Of a stretch of 57,121 nt of DNA, positions 23,788-32,856 are shown piece by piece; within the stretch, counting starts at the first letter, position 1, and each line of letters starts with the position of its first letter. This DNA is from Gemmatimonadota bacterium (GTDB lineage: Bacteria > Gemmatimonadota > Gemmatimonadetes > Longimicrobiales > Gaopeijiaceae). Both the position numbers and the translations under genes were made by a program. The notes below the pieces were generated by a model. It did not search any database and was not told the DNA's origin. It saw only the letters and a program-made list of their open reading frames with translations. The stretch covers positions 1 through 57,121 of the forward strand of contig JAJDNC010000021.1 in assembly GCA_022340865.1 (NCBI GenBank). The letters are read 5' to 3'.

Positions 23788-25050
23788 ATGCTCGATCCAG
23801 CCGGACGCCGTTCGCCCTTCCCCGCATGGGCCGGCGTCGCCTGCGCGGTGCTCCTCGCGGCCTGCTCCGGCGGCGCGGCCTCCGGGCCTCCCGCGTTGCA
23901 CTGGTACGTCTTCAACGAGCAGTCCGGCTCCTTCGCCGCCGCCGCGAAGCGCTGTAGCGCCGAGTCCGGCGGTGCGTACCGCGTCGACATGGTTCCCCTC
24001 CCCACCGCCGCGGATCAGCAGCGCTCCCAGCTCGTGCGCAGGTTGGCGGCCCACGACCCCGCCATCGACCTGGTGGGCATGGACGTCATCTGGGTGCCGG
24101 AGTTCGCCGCCGCCGGGTGGATCCTGCCCTGGAAGGGTGACGACGCCCGCCGGGCCCTGCGGGACCGCCTCCCGTCGGCGGCGGCCACCGCGCGCTTCCG
24201 GGGCCGCGTGTGGGCGGCCCCGCTCACCGCCAACACGCAGCTGCTCTGGTACCGCTCCGATCGGGTGACCCGTCCTCCGGCGACCTGGGACCAGATGATC
24301 CGCATGGCCGAGGCGTTGGGGGACTCCGGCACCATCCAGGTGCAGGGCGCGCGCTACGAGGGGCTCACCGTGTTCTTCACCTCGCTGCTCGCCTCGGCGG
24401 GTGGCCGGATCCTGGCGCCCGGTGACACCTCCGTCGCACTCCCCACGGGTCCCACCGAGCGGGCCCTGGGGGTGATGGAGCGCCTCGCCCGCTCCCCGGC
24501 CGCGGATCCGGCGCTGTCCACAAGCCGCGAGGATCAGGGCCGCCTCGCCTTCGAGGCCGGACGGTCGTCCTTCATGGTGAACTACACGTACGTGTGGCCC
24601 AGCGCCCGGGCCGATGCGCCGGAAGTGGCGCGGCACATGGCATGGGCGCCGTGGCCGTCGGTGATCCCCGGCCGTCCGAGCCGGGTCACCGTGGGCGGCA
24701 TCGACCTGGGTGTCGGCGCCTTCACCCGCCATCCGCGGCTCGCGTTCCAGGCGGCGCTCTGCCTGGCCTCGGTGAAGAGCCAGCGCACGGCCGTGACCCG
24801 GGGAGGGCTTCCGCCCACCGACTCGCTCCTCTACGACGACCCCGACGTGCGCGCCGTCTTTCCCTTCGCGGACCTTCTGCGTGCTACGCTGCGCACGGCG
24901 GTGCAGCGGGCGCGCACCCCGCTCTACACGGACGTCTCGCTGGCGGTGATGGACGTGCTGCATCCCCTGGTGGACATCGACAGCGTCGCTGACGTGCCCA
25001 GGCTCCGGAGGGCGGTACGCCGCGCCCTGCGCTCCGAGGGTCTTCGGTGA
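23788..25050 (+). CDS. ABC transporter sugar-binding lipoprotein (family 1, LpqY-like)
   Basis: A 420-residue extracellular solute-binding protein. The signal sequence ends at the lipobox LLAACSG (Cys about residue 30), anchoring it outside the inner membrane. Family-1 features are the opening strand ALHWYVFNEQSG, the DLVGMDVIWVPEFAAAGWI domain-linking segment, and an aromatic-rich binding cleft (LWYRSDRV, FMVNYTYVW). It heads a four-gene operon with two permeases and an ATPase arranged as in LpqY-SugABC trehalose importers of actinobacteria, so a disaccharide is the likely ligand (inference). Its stop overlaps the ATG of the first permease (TGATG). Confidence 0.92.
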   Translation: MLDPAGRRSPFPAWAGVACAVLLAACSGGAASGPPALHWYVFNEQSGSFAAAAKRCSAESGGAYRVDMVPLPTAADQQRSQLVRRLAAHDPAIDLVGMDVIWVPEFAAAGWILPWKGDDARRALRDRLPSAAATARFRGRVWAAPLTANTQLLWYRSDRVTRPPATWDQMIRMAEALGDSGTIQVQGARYEGLTVFFTSLLASAGGRILAPGDTSVALPTGPTERALGVMERLARSPAADPALSTSREDQGRLAFEAGRSSFMVNYTYVWPSARADAPEVARHMAWAPWPSVIPGRPSRVTVGGIDLGVGAFTRHPRLAFQAALCLASVKSQRTAVTRGGLPPTDSLLYDDPDVRAVFPFADLLRATLRTAVQRARTPLYTDVSLAVMDVLHPLVDIDSVADVPRLRRAVRRALRSEGLR

Positions 25051-25919
25051 TGCGCATCCCACGCGAGCACCGTCTGGGCTGGCTCCTGTGCGCCCCCGCC
25101 GTCCTCGCCATGGCGGCGGTGACCGCGTACCCCGTCCTCGCGGCGGTCCGGCTCTCGCTCTACCGCTACGACCTGCGCTTTCCCGATGCCCGTCGCTTCG
25201 TGGGGCTCCACAACTATCTCACCGTGCTGACGTCGGCGGTCTGGTGGAAGGCGGTGGCGGCCACCCTCGTCATCACGCTGACGTCCGTCTCGGTGGAGCT
25301 CGTGCTGGGCATGGCCCTGGCGCTGGTCATGCACCGCGCCCTCGTGGGGAGGCGCACCGTGCGCACCGCCGTCCTCGTGCCCTACGCGGTGGTGACCGTG
25401 GTGGCGGCGCTGGCGTGGCGTTTCGCGTTCAACCCCACCACGGGCTTCGTCCAGGGGCTGGGGATCCTGGACCGGCCGTGGCTGAGCGTGAGCTGGTCGG
25501 CGTTCACCATCATCATCCTCACGGAGATCTGGAAGACCACCCCGTTCATGGCGCTTCTCCTGCTGGCGGGGCTCGCCCTGGTCCCCGGTGACGCGCTGCG
25601 CGCCGCCCGGGTGGACGGCGCGTCGCGGGCGCAGCGTTTCTTCCGGGTGACGCTCCCGCTCATGAAGCCCGCCATCCTGGTCGCGCTCCTCTTCCGCACC
25701 GTGGACGCTCTCAGGATCTTCGACACCGTCTTCGTGCAGACCCGGGGCGCGCTGGGCACGCAGCCGGTCTCGCTGGTGGGGTACGACACGCTCCTGGTGA
25801 GCCTCAACCTGGGGCTGGGCTCCGCCGTCTCGGTACTGATCTTCGTTCTGGTCACCGGCGCGGCCGTGGCCATCGTGCGGGGGATGGGCGGAGCCCTTCC
25901 CGAAGCGAGCTTCCGGTGA
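25050..25919 (+). CDS. Sugar ABC transporter permease (MalF/SugA type)
   Basis: A 289-residue inner-membrane permease with six predicted helices, including an N-terminal one at about 10-35. The cytoplasmic EAA loop DALRAARVDGASRAQRFFRV, with its invariant glycine, docks on the ATPase. The opening AVRLSLYRYD and FVGLHNY segments are typical of carbohydrate permeases of the MalF/UgpA/SugA class. The ATG at 25050 overlaps the stop of the binding-protein gene, and its own stop overlaps the next gene by four bases, so the operon is translationally coupled. The short N-terminus (no MalF-like extra periplasmic domain) fits SugA/LacF rather than MalF itself. Confidence 0.93.
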   Translation: MRIPREHRLGWLLCAPAVLAMAAVTAYPVLAAVRLSLYRYDLRFPDARRFVGLHNYLTVLTSAVWWKAVAATLVITLTSVSVELVLGMALALVMHRALVGRRTVRTAVLVPYAVVTVVAALAWRFAFNPTTGFVQGLGILDRPWLSVSWSAFTIIILTEIWKTTPFMALLLLAGLALVPGDALRAARVDGASRAQRFFRVTLPLMKPAILVALLFRTVDALRIFDTVFVQTRGALGTQPVSLVGYDTLLVSLNLGLGSAVSVLIFVLVTGAAVAIVRGMGGALPEASFR

Positions 25920-26752
25920 GCGACCGCGGCACCGCCCTGGAGCGCCTCTTCTGGCGCGCCACCGTCCTGGTGGTGCTCGTCTACGCGGGCCTCCCCCTGG
26001 CGTGGATCGTGTCGCTCTCCCTCAAGCCCGCCGCCGACCTCGGAGACGGCCACCTCGTGCCCCGGCACGTGACGCTGGCTCACTACGGCGCGGTCTTCGC
26101 CAACCCCCACTTTCCCGCGGCGTTGCGGAACTCCCTGGGCATCGCGACGCTGGCGACCCTCCTGGCGGTCGCCCTCGGCGTGCTGGCGGCCTACGCGGTG
26201 GTGCGCTTGCGCTTTCCCGGACGCCGGCTCTTCCTCGGCGGCGCGCTGGCGGTGGCCATGTTCCCGCCGGTGGCGGTCATCGGGCCCCTCTTCGACCTGT
26301 GGCGCCGCGTGGGCCTCTACGACACCTGGGCCGGCCTGGTGCTGCCGTACCTGTCGCTCACGCTGCCGCTGGCCATCTGGATCCTGGCGGCGGCGTTCCG
26401 GGACCTCCCCTGGGACCTGGAGCGTGCGGCCCGGGTGGACGGCGCGACCCGCCTCCAGGCCCTGCGCAAGATCATCCTTCCGCTGGCGGCCCCCGGCGTG
26501 GCCGCCGCCGCGGTGCTCGTGTTCATCTTCGCGTGGAACGACTTCATGTTCGCGCTCTCCCTCACGTCCACGGACCATGCCAGGACCGTTCCCGCGGTCC
26601 TCGCGTTCTTCACCGGAGCCTCGCGGTTCCAACAGCCCACCAGCGCCATCGCCGCCGCCTCCGTCGTGGTGACCATCCCGGTGGTGGTGCTGGTGCTCCT
26701 CTTCCAGCGGCCCATCGTCGCCGGCCTCACGGCCGGCGCGGTGAAGGGCTGA
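25916..26752 (+). CDS. Sugar ABC transporter permease (MalG/SugB type)
   Basis: A 278-residue permease with six helices. The MalG-class opening LPLAWIVSLSLKPAADL and a TLAHYGAVF segment precede the membrane core, and the EAA loop reads DLERAARVDGATRLQALRKI. The start is GTG 25916, overlapping the previous stop as GTGA. The family end (FAWNDFMFALSL) is present, followed by two more helices, so it is complete. It pairs with the preceding permease to form the translocation channel of the sugar importer. The ATPase gene starts eight bases after its stop. Confidence 0.93.
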   Translation: MSDRGTALERLFWRATVLVVLVYAGLPLAWIVSLSLKPAADLGDGHLVPRHVTLAHYGAVFANPHFPAALRNSLGIATLATLLAVALGVLAAYAVVRLRFPGRRLFLGGALAVAMFPPVAVIGPLFDLWRRVGLYDTWAGLVLPYLSLTLPLAIWILAAAFRDLPWDLERAARVDGATRLQALRKIILPLAAPGVAAAAVLVFIFAWNDFMFALSLTSTDHARTVPAVLAFFTGASRFQQPTSAIAAASVVVTIPVVVLVLLFQRPIVAGLTAGAVKG

Positions 26753-26760
26753 GCGGCCCC

Positions 26761-27978
26761 GTGGCCACCATCACACTGAAGGGGATCGGCAAGCGCTTCT
26801 CCCGCGGCGCCGTCGCCGTGCGCAACGTGGACCTGGAGATCCACGACGGCGAGCTGTTCGTGCTCCTGGGGCCTTCCGGGTGCGGCAAGTCCACGCTCCT
26901 CAACATCATCGTGGGCCTGGAGGAGCCGACGTCCGGGACGGTGTCCGTGGACGGCCGGTCCATGAACGGCGTGGAGCCCGGCAAGCGCAACATGGCCATG
27001 GTCTTCCAGAGCTACGCCATCTATCCGCACATGAGCGTGCGGGAGAACCTCGCGTTCCCGCTTCGGATCGCCGGCGTCCCCGCCGAGGAGCGGGAGCGTC
27101 GCGTCGCCGAGGCCGCCGAGATCCTCGAGCTGGAGGAGCTCCTGGACCGCCGTCCCGCCACCCTGTCCGGCGGCCAGCGCCAGCGTGTCGCCATGGGTCG
27201 TGCCATCGTCCGTAACCCCGTGGCGTTCCTGCTGGACGAGCCGCTCTCGAACCTCGACGCGCGCCTGCGGGGGCAGATGCGCGCGGAGATCGCACGCCTG
27301 CACCGGCGCCTGGGCACCACCACCGTGTACGTCACCCACGACCAGACCGAGGCCCTGACTCTGGCCGACCGCATGGCCGTGCTGAACCGGGGAGAGGTCC
27401 AGCAGGCGGGCACCCCCAGGGAGGTCTACGGGCGGCCGGCAAACCGCTTCGTGGCCGGGTTCCTGGGCTCACCGCCCATGACGTTCATGCGGGGCGAGCG
27501 GGACGGAGACGACGTGGTCCTTCCCCTGGGCCGGGCGACCGCGCCCGGTGGCGGGTCGGACGTGGAGGTGGGTGTGCGACCCGAGGACGTGCGGGAGGCC
27601 GGAAGTGCGACGCGCGCCTCGGCGGACGCGCTCCCGCGCCCCGGGGTCGGCCAGGCCGAGGCGCCCTCCGATCCCTCCGCCCTCCTCCGCTTCCGGGCCC
27701 GGGTCGAGCTCCTGGAGTGGTTGGGCGCGGAGACGTACGCGCACGTGGAGGTGGAGGAGCAGGATGCGCGGGCGGAGGGCGCCGGATGGGGCCGCAAACG
27801 GGAAGACGGCCGCCCCCGCCCGGAGCCCGGGCCCTCCGGGGAGCGCCCCCAGCGCCTCGTGGCCCGCCTGTCACCGGGAAGCCCGGTGAAGGAGGGGGAC
27901 GTCGTGGACCTCGAGGTCGAGGCCCGTCGCCTGCACTTCTTCGACCCCGACACCGGAGCCCGGCTCGGCGACGCGTGA
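26761..27978 (+). CDS. Sugar ABC transporter ATPase (MalK/UgpC/SugC type)
   Basis: A 405-residue ATP-binding subunit. Walker A is GPSGCGKST, the Q-loop lies in MVFQSYAIYPHM, the signature is LSGGQRQRVAMGRA, Walker B is FLLDEPLSNLD and the H-loop VTHDQTEAL, all intact. A C-terminal TOBE/MalK regulatory domain starts near residue 235 with VGVRPEDV. It carries two Ala/Glu/Pro-rich insertions (about 25 residues after VRPEDV and about 35 before LVARLS) absent from typical members. Start GTG 26761 follows the permease by eight bases. Such ATPases can serve several importers, and no second one is visible here. The stop lies in a TGACGCG triple repeat. Confidence 0.94.
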   Translation: MATITLKGIGKRFSRGAVAVRNVDLEIHDGELFVLLGPSGCGKSTLLNIIVGLEEPTSGTVSVDGRSMNGVEPGKRNMAMVFQSYAIYPHMSVRENLAFPLRIAGVPAEERERRVAEAAEILELEELLDRRPATLSGGQRQRVAMGRAIVRNPVAFLLDEPLSNLDARLRGQMRAEIARLHRRLGTTTVYVTHDQTEALTLADRMAVLNRGEVQQAGTPREVYGRPANRFVAGFLGSPPMTFMRGERDGDDVVLPLGRATAPGGGSDVEVGVRPEDVREAGSATRASADALPRPGVGQAEAPSDPSALLRFRARVELLEWLGAETYAHVEVEEQDARAEGAGWGRKREDGRPRPEPGPSGERPQRLVARLSPGSPVKEGDVVDLEVEARRLHFFDPDTGARLGDA

Positions 27979-27990
27979 CGCGTGACGCGT
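27970..27990. repeat. Three tandem copies of GACGCGT spanning the sugC-like stop codon
   Basis: GACGCGT is repeated three times without interruption (27970-27976, 27977-27983, 27984-27990). The first copy's end forms the TGA stop at 27976-27978. A change in copy number would shift the frame downstream but not the protein, because the stop is in the first unit. It is likely replication slippage with no clear function. Confidence 0.8.
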
Positions 27991-28043
27991 CCGCGGTACG
28001 GGAAACGGGCGGCGGATGGGCTGTACGGCGCGTCGGGCGCGGC

Positions 28044-29393
28044 CTATCGGCTGCCGGAGGCGCGCCTCACGTTGGCCCTCCCCCGCTGCGGCCGCACGTA
28101 CGCCGACACCAGGCTCTCGTGGCCGCCGGCGTCCACCGCCGCCACGCCGAACACGTAGTCGTCGATGGAGATGTTGGGCAGCGTGTACTCGGTGACGTTC
28201 CCGACGTCGAGCTCGTACTGCCAGTCGGGCGTCCACGCCTCGCGCCAGACGATCCTGTACCCGACAGCCCCCGCGGAGGCCTGCCAGCTCAGCGCCGCGT
28301 CGTAGCCGGACTTCCCCCGGCCCAGCGTCGGGCCGCGGCGGCCCATGACCACGGGGGCCGGAGGCGCCAGCGCGAGGGTCGCGGCCACCGCGGCGTTGAT
28401 GCGCGCGTTCTTGGCCAGGTACTGGAAGTCGATGGCGCCGATGGTGTCGTCCTTGATGTGCTGCCGCGAGTAGTTCTCCCGGGACTCGGTGAAGCGCACG
28501 CCGGCGTAGCCCTGGAGGTTGAACGACGTGTGGTCGCCTCCCCGCAGGAAGCGGTCCTCGCGGCCGATGAGGCGCACCTTGTCGGCCGGCACGTAGACCG
28601 CGGCCCACCGGTGGACGTAGCGCGCGACCTCGCGCGAGGGCGAGTCCATGGGCTCCTCGGAGAAGACGCGCACGGTGCGGGAGTCGTAGATGCCGTTGCC
28701 GCCCTGCACCGCGCCGACGATGTCGTTGTTGAGGTCCGCGTCGATGCGCCACCCCTCCTTCACCGCGCGGGCGGCGTGCAGGCTCGAGCCCACCAGCCCC
28801 TCCTCCTCGGCGTCGAAGGCGATGAACACCAGCGTCGCGTCGAAGTCCAGGCCGCTCTGCGAGAGCACCCGCGCGCACTCCATGGTGAGGGCCACGCCGC
28901 TGCCGTCGTCGTCGGCGCCGGGGGCGGGGTTGTCCCACTTCGACCAGTCGAAGCGGCCGTCGGCCTGCCGGGCGACGCTGTCGTAGTGGCCGCTGACGTA
29001 GATGCGCCTGGCGCTCCTGCCCGGCAGCACGGCCATGACGTTGCAGATCTGCACGGGCTGGGTGATGCGCCCCTGCTTGCTCACCTGGTAGCAGTCCAGC
29101 GAGACCTGGAGCTTCGAGCTGAAGCTCTGCATCGCCTTCATGATGTACTCGCGGGCGGCCTTCACCCCCCAGCCCGGCCGGTCCGAGATCGACATGGCGT
29201 TCCGCGTGCCGAAGCTCACCAGCTTGGACAGGTACGCGTGCAGGGAGTCCTCGGAGATGTTGGCCAGGGCCGCCGCGACCTGGGGATCGATGCGCGGGCT
29301 CTGGGCGGCGGCGGGAAGGACGGTGGTGGCGGAGGCGGCAAGGGCCAGGAGACCGACCGTGAGCAGGGTCGGGGCAGGACGTCGGCGGGACAT
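28044..29393 (-). CDS. Exported M28 family zinc aminopeptidase with a C-terminal Fn3-like domain
   Basis: A 449-residue secreted protein. A signal peptide (about 1-30, ending LPAAAQS) is followed by the peptidase M28 core. Its co-catalytic zinc ligands are recognisable: His136 (SGHYDS), Asp162 (GADDDGSG), Glu197 with the catalytic Glu196 (AEEEG), Asp224 (NNDIVG) and a histidine in YSRQHIKDD. The last 90 residues (from about 355, with YRIVWREAWTPDWQYE) form strands like a fibronectin type III domain, a usual appendage. It removes N-terminal residues from peptides in the periplasm or outside. GAGG lies nine bases before ATG 29393. It converges on the sugar importer and is divergent from galM. 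Confidence 0.93.
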   Translation of the reverse strand: MSRRRPAPTLLTVGLLALAASATTVLPAAAQSPRIDPQVAAALANISEDSLHAYLSKLVSFGTRNAMSISDRPGWGVKAAREYIMKAMQSFSSKLQVSLDCYQVSKQGRITQPVQICNVMAVLPGRSARRIYVSGHYDSVARQADGRFDWSKWDNPAPGADDDGSGVALTMECARVLSQSGLDFDATLVFIAFDAEEEGLVGSSLHAARAVKEGWRIDADLNNDIVGAVQGGNGIYDSRTVRVFSEEPMDSPSREVARYVHRWAAVYVPADKVRLIGREDRFLRGGDHTSFNLQGYAGVRFTESRENYSRQHIKDDTIGAIDFQYLAKNARINAAVAATLALAPPAPVVMGRRGPTLGRGKSGYDAALSWQASAGAVGYRIVWREAWTPDWQYELDVGNVTEYTLPNISIDDYVFGVAAVDAGGHESLVSAYVRPQRGRANVRRASGSR

Positions 29394-29650
29394 GGTGGAC
29401 CTCGGAGGTGACGATCGGCGCGTGAGCAGGTGGTGAATCGCGGAAATCGCGGCCGGGCCGCCAGGGGGCAGGCGCGACCGGGGCCGAACCTAGGGCGGGG
29501 ACGTGGGTCGGACCAGCACCCGGCTCCGAGGCGTTTCGCCGCGGGCTGCGGGGAATGTCGTCGGGGCGGAGCGGCGCACGGCGCCACGGCGAAGTCCCCG
29601 GTCTTGTGTGGCGGAGGTCCGTTGGCATACGGGCGCCGCCCACCCGCCCC
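29394..29650. other. Non-coding part of the divergent M28-galM intergenic region
   Basis: No credible gene, strong hairpin or repeat was seen in this stretch of about 257 bases. The M28 ribosome-binding site lies at its left edge and a weak galM promoter begins just to its right. Confidence 0.5.
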
Positions 29651-29680
29651 TTCGCACTACGGCCCCCCTCGTGGTATGCT
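29651..29680 (+). promoter_or_regulatory. Weak candidate promoter upstream of galM
   Basis: TTCGCA (29651-29656) and TATGCT (29675-29680) are spaced by 18 bases in an otherwise GC-rich intergenic region, about 35 bases before the galM ATG. The matches are moderate and there is no independent support. Confidence 0.3.
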
Positions 29681-29719
29681 CATCGGGTTACCGGTTCCTC
29701 TCTCGTGCGCGTGAACGCC

Positions 29720-30889
29720 ATGTCGAAGACCCTCGCGGGGCACGCAGCCCTTCCTCTCGTCGCCCTCGCTCTTCTGGCCGCCTGGAGCTGTGCGCCCAAG
29801 GAAGCCGCCATGTCCCGATCCGTCACCCAGGCCCCCTTCGGCACCACCCCCGACAGCCAGGCCGTGGAGATCTACACGCTCACGAACCCCCACGGCATCC
29901 AGGTCCGCGCCATGACCTACGGCGGGGTCATCGTGTCGCTGAAGACGCCCGACCGGACCGGCGAGCTCGGTGACATCGTCCTGGGCTACGACGACCTCGC
30001 GCACTACGTCGCCGACTCGCCGTACTTCGGCGCCATCATCGGCCGCTACGCGAACCGCATCGCCAAGGGCAGGTTCACGCTGGACGGCAAGACCTACCAG
30101 CTCCCGGTGAACGACGGGCCCAACTCGCTGCACGGGGGCACCAAGGGCTTCGACAAGCGCGTGTGGGACGCCCACAGCGTGCAGACCGACAGCACCGTGG
30201 GGGTGGTCTTCCACCGCGTGAGCCCCGACGGGGAGGAGGGGTACCCCGGCACCCTCGACGTCACGGTCACCTACACGCTGAAGGACGACGACGAGCTGGT
30301 CATCGACTACCGGGCCACAACCGACGAGGACACGCCCGTCAACCTCACCCAGCACAGCTACTTCAACCTCGACGGCGCGGGGAACGGTGACGTGCTGGGC
30401 CAGGAGCTGATGGTCAACGCGGACAGCTACACACCCATCGACTCCACCTTCATCCCCACCGGCCAGATCGCCCCTGTCGCGGGCACGCCCTTCGACTTCC
30501 GCACCCTCACGGCCATCGGCGCGCGCATCGACGACGACAACCAGCAGCTGAAGTGGGCCGGCGGGTACGACCACAACTTCGTGCTGAACCGTCCGGACTC
30601 CCTGCCCGCCGACGCCCTCGTGCACGCGGTGCACGCGGTGGATCCGAAGAGCGGGCGCACGCTGGACGTCTACACCACCGAGCCGGGGATCCAGATCTAC
30701 ACGGGGAACTTCCTGGACGGCACCATCACCGGGAAGGACGGCAAGGTGTACGTGCATCGTGGCGCGTTCACCGTGGAGACGCAGCACTACCCCGACTCCC
30801 CCAACGAGCCGTCGTTCCCGTCGACGATCCTGCATCCCGGTCAGACGTACCAGTCGCGCACGGTGTGGAAGTTCGGGGTGCAGGGTTGA
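29720..30889 (+). CDS. galM: Exported galactose mutarotase (aldose 1-epimerase), lipoprotein-like
   Basis: A 389-residue aldose 1-epimerase. The N-terminus is a lipoprotein-type signal (LLAAWSCAP, Cys about residue 25), so the enzyme should sit in the periplasm. The family catalytic residues lie in NLTQHSYFNLDG (histidine general acid) and the VETQHYPDSPN block (glutamate base). GRYANRIAKG and NSLHGGTKGFDKRVW are further family motifs. It interconverts alpha and beta anomers of hexoses, feeding sugars to transport or metabolism. ATG 29720 is preferred for signal peptide length; a GTG at 29711 is close. Its TGA overlaps the TTG start of the ABC exporter gene. Confidence 0.93.
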   Translation: MSKTLAGHAALPLVALALLAAWSCAPKEAAMSRSVTQAPFGTTPDSQAVEIYTLTNPHGIQVRAMTYGGVIVSLKTPDRTGELGDIVLGYDDLAHYVADSPYFGAIIGRYANRIAKGRFTLDGKTYQLPVNDGPNSLHGGTKGFDKRVWDAHSVQTDSTVGVVFHRVSPDGEEGYPGTLDVTVTYTLKDDDELVIDYRATTDEDTPVNLTQHSYFNLDGAGNGDVLGQELMVNADSYTPIDSTFIPTGQIAPVAGTPFDFRTLTAIGARIDDDNQQLKWAGGYDHNFVLNRPDSLPADALVHAVHAVDPKSGRTLDVYTTEPGIQIYTGNFLDGTITGKDGKVYVHRGAFTVETQHYPDSPNEPSFPSTILHPGQTYQSRTVWKFGVQG

Positions 30890-32847
30890 ACATCCGGCTC
30901 GCTCGAGGCGGCGTCATCCCGGGAGGCGAGGGCCACGGCGGTCGCCGCTCCGCCACGGGCGGGGCGTCCCCGGCGTCGGGGACCACCGACGGCAAGGGGA
31001 ATGGGGGCAAGGCGAAGCGTCCCAAGATCGACTTCAAGAACGTCCGTGCCGAGGCCGGCCACATCGTACGCGAGCACCGGCGCACGCTCACCATCGGCAT
31101 GGCGCTCATGCTGGTGAACCGCCTCTGCCAGCTCGTCATGCCGGCGATGCCCAAGTTCTTCTTCGACGACGTCATCGGCAAAGGGCAGACCCAGCTGCTC
31201 GTGCCGCTGGTCCTGGCCGCCGCCGCGGCCGCGCTCATCCAGGCGACAACGTCGTTCACGCTCTCGCAGGTGGTGAGCGTCGCGGCCCAGGGCGCCATCG
31301 CGCGCATGCGCAAGGACGTGGAAGCCCACGTCCTCCGCCTTCCGGTGAGCTACTTCGACTCCACCAAGACCGGCGTGCTCATCTCCCGGATCATGACCGA
31401 CCCGGAGGGGATCCGGAACCTGGTGGGCACCGGTCTCGTGCAGCTCGTGGGTGGGTTGGTCACCGCCGTGCTGGCGTTCGGCATCCTCCTGTACCTGAAC
31501 GCACGCCTGACGCTGGGCACGATCTTCCTGCTCCTGGCCTTCGCGGGGGCTACCTCCATCGCGTTCAAGAAGCTGCGCCCCATCTTCCGCAAGCGCGGCG
31601 AGATCAACGCCGAGGTCACCGGCCGCCTCAACGAGACGCTGGGCGGCATCCGCCTCGTCAAGACGTACGTGGCCGAGGAGCGCGAGGGGGCCGTCTTCGG
31701 CGAGGGCGTGGACCGGCTCTTCCGCAACGTCGCCTCGAGCATCACCGGAACGTCGCTGGTGGGGGCGTTCTCCACCCTCATCGTGGGTGGCATCGGCGTG
31801 CTGATCCTGCTCGTCGGCGGCCGCTCCGTCATCGCCGGGCAGATGAGCACCGGCGATCTCGTGAGCTACCTGTTGTACATAGGCGTGATGGCGGCGCCTC
31901 TGGTGCAGATCTCCAGCATCTCCACACAGATCAGCGAGGCGTTCGCCGGCCTCGACCGCATCCACGAGCTGCGGCAGGTGACGGGCGAGGACGACGAGGA
32001 CGACGAGAGGGAGGCTCTTCCCGACATCGCCGGGGAGGTCGTCTTCGACGACGTCTGGTTCCAGTACAAGCCCGACACGCCCGTCCTCAAGGGGATCTCG
32101 TTCCAGGCGCCCGCCGGAACGACCACGGCCCTGGTAGGCCCCTCCGGCGCCGGGAAGAGCACGCTCATCGGCCTGGTGATGGCGTTCTACCGCCCCCTGA
32201 AGGGCCACATCCTGGTGGACGGAAACGACCTCACCACCCTCAAGCTCAGGGACTACCGCGAGTTCCTGGGCGTGGTCATGCAGGACAACTTCCTCTTCGA
32301 CGGGACGGTCCGCGAGAACATCGCGTTCTCCAGCCCCGACGCCACCGACGCGGACATCCGCGAGGCCGCCCACATCGCCCACTGCGACGAGTTCGTGGAG
32401 CGCTTCGACGAGAAGTACGACACCATCGTGGGGGAGCGCGGCGTGAAGCTCTCCGGCGGGCAGCGGCAGCGGGTGGGCATCGCCCGCGCCATCCTGGCGA
32501 ACCCCCGGGTGCTCATCCTCGACGAGGCGACCTCGAGCCTGGACAGCGAGGCCGAGGCGCTCATCCAGGACGGTCTGAGGACGCTGCGCCGGGGGCGCAC
32601 CACCTTCGTGATCGCGCACAGGCTCAGCACCATCCGCAGCGCGGACCAGATCCTGGTGATGGACGAGGGCGAGGTCGTCGAGCGCGGCACCCACCCCGAG
32701 CTCATCCAGATGGACGGCCTGTACCGGCGGCTCTACGAGAAGCAGCACGGCCTGGTGGAGGACCTCTTCATCAACCCCGGCGAGGAGCCCCAGCCGGACG
32801 CGACGCTGCCGCCGGACATGGTGAGGGGCGTGGGGATCAGGCGGTAA
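30886..32847 (+). CDS. ABC exporter, fused membrane and ATPase domains (MsbA-like)
   Basis: A 653-residue half-transporter. A Gly/Lys-rich N-terminal tail (about residues 1-55) precedes six membrane helices (about 65-360), then an ATPase domain with Walker A GPSGAGKST, signature LSGGQRQRVGIARA, Walker B VLILDEATSSLD and H-loop AHRLST. It would form a homodimer exporting lipid or drug-like substrates. The only plausible start is TTG 30886, which overlaps the galM stop (TTGA); no ATG or GTG lies in the tail until the first helix, so coupling to galM translation is likely. The C-terminus ends LFINPGEEPQPDATLPPD. The substrate is not predictable. The gene converges on the aldo/keto reductase. Confidence 0.9.
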   Translation: MNIRLARGGVIPGGEGHGGRRSATGGASPASGTTDGKGNGGKAKRPKIDFKNVRAEAGHIVREHRRTLTIGMALMLVNRLCQLVMPAMPKFFFDDVIGKGQTQLLVPLVLAAAAAALIQATTSFTLSQVVSVAAQGAIARMRKDVEAHVLRLPVSYFDSTKTGVLISRIMTDPEGIRNLVGTGLVQLVGGLVTAVLAFGILLYLNARLTLGTIFLLLAFAGATSIAFKKLRPIFRKRGEINAEVTGRLNETLGGIRLVKTYVAEEREGAVFGEGVDRLFRNVASSITGTSLVGAFSTLIVGGIGVLILLVGGRSVIAGQMSTGDLVSYLLYIGVMAAPLVQISSISTQISEAFAGLDRIHELRQVTGEDDEDDEREALPDIAGEVVFDDVWFQYKPDTPVLKGISFQAPAGTTTALVGPSGAGKSTLIGLVMAFYRPLKGHILVDGNDLTTLKLRDYREFLGVVMQDNFLFDGTVRENIAFSSPDATDADIREAAHIAHCDEFVERFDEKYDTIVGERGVKLSGGQRQRVGIARAILANPRVLILDEATSSLDSEAEALIQDGLRTLRRGRTTFVIAHRLSTIRSADQILVMDEGEVVERGTHPELIQMDGLYRRLYEKQHGLVEDLFINPGEEPQPDATLPPDMVRGVGIRR

Positions 32848-32856
32848 CCGGCTCCC

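Noticed and set aside
27970..27990. Possible attachment or recombination site at the GACGCGT triple repeat
   Set aside because: Very short direct repeats, no integrase, tRNA or mobile gene nearby; slippage explains it.
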